Source of the DNA: Candidatus Aminicenantes bacterium UBA4085
Lineage (GTDB): Bacteria; Acidobacteriota; Aminicenantia; Aminicenantales; UBA4085
Length of the DNA: 19,692 bases
NCBI GenBank assembly: GCA_002383325.1
Contig: DFYJ01000061.1
Span: 37,556-57,247, forward strand
Reading direction: 5' to 3'
Part shown: positions 1 through 5,946 of the stretch, one piece after another
Layout of the letters: each line of letters begins with the position of its first letter
Numbering within the stretch: position 1 is the stretch's first letter
Translations under genes and position numbers: made by a program
The notes under the pieces: generated by a model
The model's database searches: none
The model's input: the letters and a program-made list of their open reading frames with translations, nothing else
Told to the model about the DNA's origin: nothing

Positions 1-517
1 GATAGTGCGCTTCCAGCGGCGGAGTGCGCTCCTCGAAGAGCCGCAGGCGGGCGGCTACGGCTTCCGGCTCGTCATCCGCCCGGCCGGCCCTGTCCCCTCC
101 TGCATCGCTCCGGATGCGGGCCAGAAGGACGGGCAGATCGGCACGCAAGCGGACGACGGCCTGGACATCGACCGCAGCGGCCATGTCCCGGGCCTGGCCG
201 ACATGGCGGGGCAGGCCGTTGAGAATGAGGAGACCGTCTCCGCCGACGCCCCGGTCCCAGAGGAAGGCGGCCAGGAGGCCCAGGGCGATGGGGAACTGTC
301 CATCCTCGAGCAGGGCGCCTGATCGCAGGGCCCGCCGGACGATCTCCAGCCCGGCCTGGTCCAGGCAGCCCGGTGTCACAACGGCCGAACGCAGCTCGGC
401 CCCGAAGTCGAAGTGGAAGCACGGCCGCCCCCCGATGCCCTGCCTTTCCCAAAGTCCGCCCAAAGGCGTCTTGCCCGAGCCGGTCGGGCCGAGCAGCAGG
501 ATCGAGGCCGTACCCAT
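1..517 (-). CDS. Adenylate-kinase-like nucleoside monophosphate kinase, 3' end outside window
   Basis: The frame is open from ATG 517 to the left edge (172 codons seen), so the C-terminus is missing. It has the layout of adenylate kinase: P-loop GPTGSGKT at residues 10-17, an ILNGLPR stretch (98-104) matching the family's LDGFPR, a DDEPEAVAARL segment (148-158) matching the post-LID D-D-x-E-x-V-x-x-RL motif, and TPPL at 165-168. The NMP-binding segment reads FDFGAELR (36-43) where true adenylate kinases have STGDxLR, and the P-loop lacks the usual GKGT ending, so this is a divergent relative rather than the housekeeping Adk. The family moves phosphate from ATP to a nucleoside monophosphate in the cytosol; the substrate here cannot be read. 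An ATG at 527 is in another frame. No strong ribosome binding site precedes ATG 517. It is divergent from the ABC importer genes. Confidence 0.72.
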   Translation of the reverse strand, partial: MGTASILLLGPTGSGKTPLGGLWERQGIGGRPCFHFDFGAELRSAVVTPGCLDQAGLEIVRRALRSGALLEDGQFPIALGLLAAFLWDRGVGGDGLLILNGLPRHVGQARDMAAAVDVQAVVRLRADLPVLLARIRSDAGGDRAGRADDEPEAVAARLRLFEERTPPLEAHY

Positions 518-525
518 GGCCCCGC

Positions 526-531
526 ATGATA
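526..531 (-). promoter_or_regulatory. Possible -10 box for the kinase gene
   Basis: On the minus strand this reads TATCAT, five of six matches to the -10 consensus, only 8 bases before ATG 517. No -35 match lies at a normal distance. If used, the transcript would be nearly leaderless. Confidence 0.2.
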
Positions 532-580
532 CCACAAGCCGGCCGCCGCCCTCGTTCTCGCCTGGCGGCAGGAATTCCCC

Positions 581-586
581 TATAAT
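581..586 (+). promoter_or_regulatory. Candidate -10 box (TATAAT) for the ABC importer operon
   Basis: A perfect TATAAT lies 12 bases before ATG 599 in a GC-rich 81-base gap between divergent genes. No hexamer resembling TTGACA is found 15-19 bases upstream. Transcription from this box would begin around 593, leaving a leader of only about 6 bases and no Shine-Dalgarno. Confidence 0.35.
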
Positions 587-598
587 GGGCGCTCAGAT

Positions 599-1603
599 AT
601 GCGCGACAGGACCAGGATTCTGCGGCTCTTCATCTACGGGCTGCCGTTCGTCCTTCTGGCGGGCTCCCTGGCCCTGGGCCCCTTCCGGATTTCTCTGGCG
701 GATATCTTCAAGACCCTTCTTGCGCCCCTCGTCCCCGCCTGGAAGGCATCGCTGCCCCCCGAATACGCGGGCATCATCTTCGGCATCCGGCTGCCTCGGA
801 TCATTCTGGCTATGGCCACGGGCGCGGCCCTGTCCACCTCAGGCGCTTCCCTGCAGGCCTTGTTCAAGAACCCCCTGGTCAATGAGTACATCCTGGGCAT
901 CTCCTCCGGGGCCGGATTCGGGGCCGCTCTGTCGCTGGTCTTCCTGCCCCATTTTCCGCCCCAGGTCCTGGCCTTTACCTTCGCTGTGGTCTCCGTCCTC
1001 CTTGTCCTGGCCATCGCCTCCCGCTCGGAGACGCCGGCGATCTCGCTTTTGCTGACCGGGGTCATCGTTTCGGCCTTTTTCACCGCCCTCCTGTCCCTGG
1101 TCGAGCTCTTCGCCAGCCCCTACTCGCTGCAGACCCTGTTCTTCTGGCTGATGGGCAACCTGTCGCTCCCGGGATGGAAGCAGCTTCTCCCCTCTCTGCC
1201 GATCATCGCCGCCGGCATGCTGGTCCTTTACCGGATGCGCTGGCGGCTGAACGTCCTGTCCATGAGCGACGACGAAGCCCGCTCCCTGGGCGCTGACATC
1301 CGCCGGGAGAAGCTTCTCGTCGTTGTCCTGGCCGCCCTGATCACGGCGGCCGCCGTCTCGGTAGCCGGGATCATCGGCTGGATCGGCCTGATCGTCCCCC
1401 ATTTGGTCCGGATGATGTTCGGGGCCGAGAACCGCCGGGTCCTGCCCTTGTCCGCCGCGCTGGGGGCCAGCTTCCTGCTGGCCGCCGATGACGTGACCCG
1501 CAGCCTGGCTTCCTTCGAAATCCCGGTCGGTGTCTTCACCAGCCTCATCGGCATCCCCATCTTCATCGTCCTGCTGCGGCGCTCCTCCAAGGTGTGGTTG
1601 TGA
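599..1603 (+). CDS. FecCD/BtuC-family ABC importer permease
   Basis: A 334-residue hydrophobic protein, the normal length for the inner-membrane permease of iron-siderophore, heme or cobalamin importers, which works as a homodimer. The first membrane segment covers about residues 9-28. Family hallmarks are NPLVNEYILGISSGAG near residues 97-112 (the NPLxxPxxLGxSSGA motif) and GWIGLIVPHLVRMMFG near 259-274, the cytoplasmic coupling region that contacts the ATPase. Several further hydrophobic stretches fit the family's roughly ten membrane helices. The start must be at or just before 599 because the first helix begins at once, although no good ribosome binding site is visible. The ATPase gene overlaps its stop codon. 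No substrate-binding protein or TonB receptor gene is in the window, so the substrate cannot be assigned. Confidence 0.93.
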   Translation: MRDRTRILRLFIYGLPFVLLAGSLALGPFRISLADIFKTLLAPLVPAWKASLPPEYAGIIFGIRLPRIILAMATGAALSTSGASLQALFKNPLVNEYILGISSGAGFGAALSLVFLPHFPPQVLAFTFAVVSVLLVLAIASRSETPAISLLLTGVIVSAFFTALLSLVELFASPYSLQTLFFWLMGNLSLPGWKQLLPSLPIIAAGMLVLYRMRWRLNVLSMSDDEARSLGADIRREKLLVVVLAALITAAAVSVAGIIGWIGLIVPHLVRMMFGAENRRVLPLSAALGASFLLAADDVTRSLASFEIPVGVFTSLIGIPIFIVLLRRSSKVWL

Positions 1604-2358
1604 GCTTCGATATCTGCGGCCTCCGCTTCCGCCGCCTCCGCTTCGAGCTGGATGTCCCGTCCCTGTCGCTGCCGGCCGGGAGGCTGACCGCCGTCGTCGG
1701 CCCCAACGGGGCCGGCAAGACGACTCTTCTCCGGTGCCTGGCCGGCCTGCTGCCCGTTGCGTCCGGAGCCGTCCGTCTCGGCGGAGACGATCTGGCTTCC
1801 CTGCCCGCGGGCGAGCGGTCGCGCCGCCTGGCCTTCGTCCCCCAGGAGCACGCCGCGGCGTTCAACTATGCCGTCCGGGACTTCATCATCATGGGTCGGG
1901 CGCCTTATCTGGGCTTGTTCGGCTCGCCCTCCTCCACTGATGAGGTCCTGGCGGCCGAAGCCCTGGACTTCGTCGGCCTGCCCGGATATGCCGATCGCCT
2001 CTTCTTCGAGATGAGCAGCGGCGAGCGCCGCCTGATCCTTATCGCCCGGGCTCTGGCCCAGGATACTCCCGCCCTTCTGCTGGACGAGCCGGTCACATTC
2101 CTGGACCCGCGCCGCGAGTCCGAGGTGATGAACCTGCTCACCAGGCTCGTGGCCGAGCGCGGCAAGACCGTCGTGGTCACCCTGCACAACCTGGATATGG
2201 CGGCCCGCTGCGCCGATGTCCTGGTCGTTCTGAAATCGGGCCGTGTGGCCGCCTGCGGAAGGCCTCAGGATGTTCTCAGCGAGGATCTCCTGACCCGCGT
2301 CTACGAGATCCCCATGCGGATTCTGGCCCACGAGGGCCGGACTTTTATCGTCCGCTGA
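1600..2358 (+). CDS. FecE/BtuD-family ABC importer ATP-binding protein
   Basis: ATPase partner of the permease just upstream. I chose GTG 1600, which overlaps the permease stop as GTGA and has AAGG (1589-1592) at good spacing. GTG 1594 (two residues longer) is possible but sits too close to that site. In the 252-residue form: Walker A GPNGAGKTT (34-42), Q-loop FVPQEH (79-84), the MGRAPYL segment typical of FecE/BtuD proteins, signature MSSGERR (138-144, a variant of LSGGQ), Walker B LLLDEP (159-164), D-loop FLDP, and the switch His in VVVTLHNLD. It powers uptake of a metal chelate or cobalamin from the cytoplasmic face of the inner membrane. The gene is followed by a GC-rich palindrome with a T-run. 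Confidence 0.93.
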   Translation: MSFDICGLRFRRLRFELDVPSLSLPAGRLTAVVGPNGAGKTTLLRCLAGLLPVASGAVRLGGDDLASLPAGERSRRLAFVPQEHAAAFNYAVRDFIIMGRAPYLGLFGSPSSTDEVLAAEALDFVGLPGYADRLFFEMSSGERRLILIARALAQDTPALLLDEPVTFLDPRRESEVMNLLTRLVAERGKTVVVTLHNLDMAARCADVLVVLKSGRVAACGRPQDVLSEDLLTRVYEIPMRILAHEGRTFIVR

Positions 2359-2367
2359 AACCCGCCG

Positions 2368-2388
2368 GCCCGGCCGGGCTTGTCTTTT
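2368..2388 (+). terminator. Possible intrinsic terminator after the ABC importer operon
   Basis: The perfect palindrome GCCCGGCCGGGC (2368-2379) can form a short 4-bp stem with a 4-base loop and is followed directly by TTGTCTTTT (2380-2388). It begins 10 bases after the stop of the ATPase gene. The stem is short, so strength is uncertain. The T-run overlaps the -35 box of the next gene. Confidence 0.4.
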
Positions 2389-2407
2389 CCGCCCGTTCGT
2401 CTATAAT
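2380..2407 (+). promoter_or_regulatory. Sigma-70-type promoter for the FakA-FakB fusion gene
   Basis: TTGTCT (2380-2385, four of six matches) and TATAAT (2402-2407, six of six) are separated by 16 bases. Transcription would start near 2413, leaving a leader of about 74 bases before GTG 2487. The TATAAT covers ATG 2406, which argues against that codon being the start. Confidence 0.55.
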
Positions 2408-2474
2408 GGAGTCGTTCCGGACAGCGGAATGCCCCCTTCCCCCCCGCGTCCGTCGGAAAAGGTGGTCCGCCGCC

Positions 2475-2482
2475 GGAGGGAG
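2475..2482 (+). promoter_or_regulatory. Ribosome binding site that decides the fusion-gene start
   Basis: GGAGGGAG lies 4 bases before GTG 2487, with its GGAGG core 7 bases away. This supports GTG 2487 over the in-frame ATG 2406, which lies inside the -10 box. Confidence 0.65.
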
Positions 2483-2486
2483 ATCC

Positions 2487-4280
2487 GTGAAGTCCAGAAA
2501 GCTCAAGATCCGCTATCTCAACGGCAGCCGGCTCTACCATGCCTTCCTGGCCGGAGGAAACGCGGTCATCAACGACCAGATCTTCCTCAATCGCATTAAT
2601 GTCTTTCCCGTTCCCGACGGCGATACGGGGACCAACATGGCTTCGACCTTCCGGGCCATCGCCGAAGGGGTCGAATCCGGGCGTTCGATCCGCGAGACCC
2701 TCCGCTCCATCGCCGACGCAGCGCTTCACGGCGCTCAGGGCAACTCCGGCCTGATCCTGGCCCAGTTCTTCTACGGCCTCAGCCGGGAGGTCGGCCACGA
2801 GTGGATGATGACGACCAAAGCCTTCGGCGAGTCCGTCCGGAAAGCCGCCCAGCATGCCGCCCAGGCTATCCTCCACCCCGTCGAAGGAACCATGATCACG
2901 GTCATCCGCGATTGGGCCGAGGAAGTCTACCAGAGATGCTTCCAAACCGCCGACTTCGAGGAGCTGCTCGCGGACGCCCTGCCCGTAGCCCGCCAATCGC
3001 TCCGCGACACGACCCGCAAGCTGGCCGTCCTGGCCAAAGCCGGGGTGGTGGATGCGGGCGCCAAGGGATTCGTCGACTTCCTGGAAGGCATCCTCCAGTT
3101 CATCAAGAAAGGCCGTCTGCGGCGCGTCCCGGCGGCCGCCCCGGTCTGGATGCCGGCCGAAGCCCAAACACCGGCCCGCGACAAGGTCCTTCATAACCGC
3201 TACTGCGCCGAAGCGCTCCTCGTCGGCGAAGGGCTCGCGCCCGAGGCCATCCGGGCCGTCGTCGATCGCCATGGCGACTCGGCCGTCGTGGCCGGGGCGG
3301 AGGACCGCGTCCGCATTCACGTCCACACCAACGCGCCGGACGAGCTCTTCGAGGAGCTCATGGATCTGGGCGCCATCAGCCAGATCAAAGTCGACGACAT
3401 GCGCAAGCAGCATGAGGCCGCCTGGTCTCCCAAGTCCAGGGTGGCCATCGTCACGGACTCGGCCTGTGATCTGCCGCAGGAAATCATGGACGAGAGGCAG
3501 ATCCACTTCATCCCCATATCGATCCCCTGGGGACGCCAGCTTTTCCTGGACAAGATCACCATGCGGGCGGACCGGTTCTACGACCGGCTGGAGAGGGAAC
3601 GGACGCTCCCAACCTCCGCGGTTCCGGCGCTCAAGAGCTTCCAGAACGCCCTATCCTACCTGGCCGGCCACTACGACTCGATCGTCGCCGTCAGCTTGGC
3701 CTCCGGCCTCTCGGGCGTCCATGGCGCCTTCCACAAGGCCGCCGAAGCCCTGCCCGGGAAAAGGATCAGCGTTCTCGATTCGCGCTCGATCTCGGCCGGA
3801 GAGGGCCTGATCGTGGCCCGGGCCTCCGAACTGGCCCTGGCCGGCAAGGGGCACGACGAGATCGTCCGAAGCATCGAGTCCTGGGCGCCCAAAGCCCATC
3901 TGCTGATCGACGTTCGAACGCTCAAGTACCTGGTGCGGGGAGGGCGGGTCAGCCCGGTCAAGGGCTTCCTGGCCAAGCTCCTGCATCTTCGCCCCATTCT
4001 GTCACTCGACGGGAAAGGCCAAGCCGTCCCCTTCGGCAAGTCCTTCAGCCGCAAGGGGGCCATGGCCAAGATCCTGGCCCGGGTCCGGGATCTGGCCGGC
4101 CGGGAAGAGCTGTGGAACTACGCCGTCGTCCACGCCAACAATCCCGGCCGAGCCGCGGCTTATCGGGACAAGATGACCGCCCTGCTCGGCCGCCCGCCCG
4201 CCTACATCATGGATGTCTCGCCCGTGATCGGAGTCCATTGCGGAGTCGGCGCGGTGGCCGTCGCCCTGCTGATGGATTAA
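2487..4280 (+). CDS. Fatty-acid kinase fusion: DhaL/FakA N-terminal and middle domains plus DegV/FakB domain
   Basis: A 597-residue fusion starting at GTG 2487. Residues about 5-205 are a DhaL (DAK2) nucleotide-binding domain with FPVPDGDTGTNM (40-51), whose aspartates bind Mg-ATP in this family, then QGNSG and VEGTM. Residues about 230-310 match the FakA middle domain, with C240 in YCAEALL and H278/H280 in RIHVHTN. Residues about 317-597 form a full-length DegV/FakB domain: VTDSACDLP at its start, the S/T-rich TLPTSAVP loop, ASGLSG, and a closing SPVIGVHCG stretch. In Firmicutes, FakB carries a fatty acid while FakA phosphorylates it, and the acyl-phosphate enters phospholipid synthesis. Here both halves share one chain, and the FakA C-terminal domain is absent, replaced by FakB. 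A fatty-acid substrate is inferred from family knowledge. Confidence 0.88.
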   Translation: MKSRKLKIRYLNGSRLYHAFLAGGNAVINDQIFLNRINVFPVPDGDTGTNMASTFRAIAEGVESGRSIRETLRSIADAALHGAQGNSGLILAQFFYGLSREVGHEWMMTTKAFGESVRKAAQHAAQAILHPVEGTMITVIRDWAEEVYQRCFQTADFEELLADALPVARQSLRDTTRKLAVLAKAGVVDAGAKGFVDFLEGILQFIKKGRLRRVPAAAPVWMPAEAQTPARDKVLHNRYCAEALLVGEGLAPEAIRAVVDRHGDSAVVAGAEDRVRIHVHTNAPDELFEELMDLGAISQIKVDDMRKQHEAAWSPKSRVAIVTDSACDLPQEIMDERQIHFIPISIPWGRQLFLDKITMRADRFYDRLERERTLPTSAVPALKSFQNALSYLAGHYDSIVAVSLASGLSGVHGAFHKAAEALPGKRISVLDSRSISAGEGLIVARASELALAGKGHDEIVRSIESWAPKAHLLIDVRTLKYLVRGGRVSPVKGFLAKLLHLRPILSLDGKGQAVPFGKSFSRKGAMAKILARVRDLAGREELWNYAVVHANNPGRAAAYRDKMTALLGRPPAYIMDVSPVIGVHCGVGAVAVALLMD

Positions 4281-4283
4281 GGG

Positions 4284-4382
4284 CTACTTCAGTTCCGAGG
4301 TGCAGTGCGGGCAGCGGACCGCCTTGAGCGGGACGGCCGACAGGCAGAAGGGACAATCCTTGGTCGTGGGCGGACGCCGTTA
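4284..4382 (-). pseudogene. Zinc-ribbon C-terminal remnant, probably of mscL
   Basis: On the minus strand, 31 open codons (4379 to 4287) end at TAG 4286-4284 and are closed upstream by an in-frame TAA (4382-4380). There is no start codon. The peptide contains [18 protein letters not shown] followed by PHCTSELK: two CPxC knuckles forming a compact zinc ribbon. From memory this closely resembles the C-terminal tail carried by some MscL mechanosensitive channels, but I cannot search to confirm it. The upstream DNA is AT-rich, with promoter-like elements for the plus-strand regulator, and encodes no channel. An ATG at 4399 on the same strand would reach the tail only with a frameshift. This looks like what is left of a gene whose 5' part was lost by rearrangement. 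Confidence 0.5.
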
Positions 4383-4407
4383 AGCGCGCTTCCTTCCATG
4401 TCAAGAT

Positions 4408-4437
4408 TTGATTCTCTCCAATAACCGGTGTTAAGAT
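4408..4437 (+). promoter_or_regulatory. Possible sigma-70 promoter for the sigma-54 activator gene
   Basis: TTGATT (4408-4413) and TAAGAT (4432-4437) are separated by 18 bases, each with four of six matches. A small dyad TAAC-CGGT-GTTA (4422-4433) lies in the spacer and overlaps the -10 box. The region is clearly richer in AT than its surroundings. It overlaps the sigma-54-like site, so at most one is likely to be the main promoter. Confidence 0.3.
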
Positions 4438-4440
4438 TGC
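4426..4440 (+). promoter_or_regulatory. Possible sigma-54 (-24/-12) promoter
   Basis: CGGTGT-TAAGA-TTGC has the invariant GG (4427-4428) and GC (4439-4440) at the exact 12-base offset of sigma-54 promoters, with a full TTGC at -12. The rest of the -24 element (consensus TGGCAC) matches poorly. Its position 30 bases before the start of a sigma-54 activator gene makes autoregulation plausible. AAGGAA (4457-4462) is the ribosome binding site, 8 bases before ATG 4471. Confidence 0.28.
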
Positions 4441-4470
4441 GGACACAGGGATCCTTAAGGAACTGACGCC

Positions 4471-5883
4471 ATGGAATCCAGGGAAAGACTCCTCATCGCC
4501 GGCCGCGACGCCGCCCTGTTTGATCTCCTGGCCGCGACCCCGGCCGCGGACCTCTTCCAGGCTTCCTTCTGCCCCCTGGACGAGAATCTTCCGGCCTTCG
4601 TCCGTGACAACGGCATCCGCTTCGTCCTCCTCGACGTCTCCGACGCTTCGGAATCCGACGCGGCCAGGCTGGAGGAGCTCCGGCGCTCCGATCCTGCTCT
4701 GGATGTGCTTGTAGCCGGTCCGCCCCTCCATCCTGAGGAGGCCATGGACTGGATCCGCCGCGGCGCGACCGACTATCTGGCCAAGCCCCTGGCCGCCGAG
4801 GCCCTCCGCACAGCCCTGCAGAAGTCTCTGGACAGGCGGGATCTGCGGCGGGAGACGTTCCTCCTGGAGCGCAAGCTGGAGAAGAAGTACGTCTTCCAAG
4901 GCATGGTCAGCAAGAATCCCTCCATGCTGGAGATGTTCAGCCTGATCGAGACGATCGCCCGCCACTTCTCCAGCGTCCTGATCACCGGCGAGACGGGCAC
5001 GGGCAAGGACCTGGCCGCCCGGGCCCTGCACGCCCTGAGTGAGACGCGCAACCGCCGCCTGGTGGTCTGCGACTGCGCCTCGATTCCCGACACGCTCTTC
5101 GAGTCCGAACTCTTCGGCTACGCCAAGGGGGCTTTCACCGGGGCCGACCGCCCCAAGCGCGGGCTGTTCGAGGAGGCCCACGAAGGCGCCATCTTCCTTG
5201 ATGAGATCGGCGAGATTCCGCTGCCCGCGCAGGCCAAGTTGCTGCGGGTCCTGGAGAACCGCCAGATCCGGCCGCTCGGCTCGAACGAAGTGCGGACGAT
5301 CAACGTCCGGATCATCGCGGCCACCAACCGCGACCTGGTCGATCTCATCCGCCGGGGCGGCTTCCGCGAGGATCTCTTCCACCGCCTCAACAGGGTCGAG
5401 GTCCGACTGCCTCCGCTGCGGGAGCGGGCCGAGGATCTGCCGCTGCTGGTCCGCTACTTCCTGGACGGGATCAACCGGGCCTTCGGCAAATCGGTCAAGG
5501 GACTGTCGCGCGACGTTCAGAAAGCCTTCCTCAAGCATGACTGGCCGGGCAACGTGCGGGAGCTGGAGAACGTCCTGCAGAGCGCCGTCATGACGACCCG
5601 GAAGGACTTCATTGACGTGGCCGACCTGCCCAAGTCGCTGCGCGACCAGGCGGCCACCCGTGGCCGGCCCGCCTTCGGCGGCCGCGACAACCTCTCGACC
5701 CTGGAGGACCTGGAGAAGGAGTACATCGCCTATCTCCTGAAGCTGACCGGCTTCAACCTCAAGCGCACGGCCAAGGTCCTCAACATCTCGCGGACGACCC
5801 TCTACAACAAGATGACCAAGTACGGCATCATCCGCGAGCCGCGCATCCCCTCCGCCCGCAAATCCGCCGCGCCGCGGGCCTGA
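4471..5883 (+). CDS. Sigma-54-dependent transcriptional activator (NtrC family) with degenerate receiver
   Basis: A 470-residue protein with NtrC architecture. Residues 1-120 fold like a receiver and keep D55 (LLDVSD) and K105 (YLAKPL). The N-terminal acidic pair that binds Mg is replaced by AGRD (10-13), and the conserved Thr/Ser is A82/G83, so normal phosphorylation is doubtful. The AAA+ domain has Walker A GETGTGKD (173-180), the sigma-54 contact loop GAFTGA (220-225), Walker B IFLDE near 241-245 and the arginine-finger region FREDLFHRLN. A Fis-type helix-turn-helix ends the protein (about 409-453, with FNLKRTAKVLNISRTTLYNK). Such proteins bind upstream enhancers and remodel sigma-54 RNA polymerase using ATP. 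No partner sensor kinase gene is adjacent, which fits an orphan regulator. Its targets are not evident. Confidence 0.93.
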   Translation: MESRERLLIAGRDAALFDLLAATPAADLFQASFCPLDENLPAFVRDNGIRFVLLDVSDASESDAARLEELRRSDPALDVLVAGPPLHPEEAMDWIRRGATDYLAKPLAAEALRTALQKSLDRRDLRRETFLLERKLEKKYVFQGMVSKNPSMLEMFSLIETIARHFSSVLITGETGTGKDLAARALHALSETRNRRLVVCDCASIPDTLFESELFGYAKGAFTGADRPKRGLFEEAHEGAIFLDEIGEIPLPAQAKLLRVLENRQIRPLGSNEVRTINVRIIAATNRDLVDLIRRGGFREDLFHRLNRVEVRLPPLRERAEDLPLLVRYFLDGINRAFGKSVKGLSRDVQKAFLKHDWPGNVRELENVLQSAVMTTRKDFIDVADLPKSLRDQAATRGRPAFGGRDNLSTLEDLEKEYIAYLLKLTGFNLKRTAKVLNISRTTLYNKMTKYGIIREPRIPSARKSAAPRA

Positions 5884-5915
5884 AGGATCCGCTAGCGGCT
5901 CCCGGCCGACCGGGC

Positions 5916-5941
5916 TACAATAAGCCGGCCGGCGAAGGAGG
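5916..5941 (+). promoter_or_regulatory. Possible -10 box and strong ribosome binding site for the LolA-like gene
   Basis: TACAAT (5916-5921, five of six matches) lies in the 63-base gap before ATG 5947, with no good -35 match. AAGGAGG (5935-5941) is a near-perfect Shine-Dalgarno 5 bases before the start. The gap also holds the perfect palindrome CCGCTAGCGG (5889-5898), which has no T-run and is not a convincing terminator. Confidence 0.35.
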
Positions 5942-5946
5942 CTCCC

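Noticed and set aside
24..1055. 343-codon plus-strand open frame across the kinase and permease genes
   Set aside because: It overlaps the kinase on the opposite strand and the permease in another frame. Its protein is Arg/Pro/Ser-rich with no domain, typical of a GC-rich shadow frame.
2406..2486. In-frame 27-residue extension of the Fak fusion protein from ATG 2406
   Set aside because: The ATG lies within the TATAAT box, has no ribosome binding site, and the added residues are not similar to the family. GTG 2487 has a strong site.
5889..5898. Palindrome CCGCTAGCGG after the sigma-54 activator gene as a terminator
   Set aside because: It has no loop beyond the palindrome itself and no T-run, so it is not supported as an intrinsic terminator.
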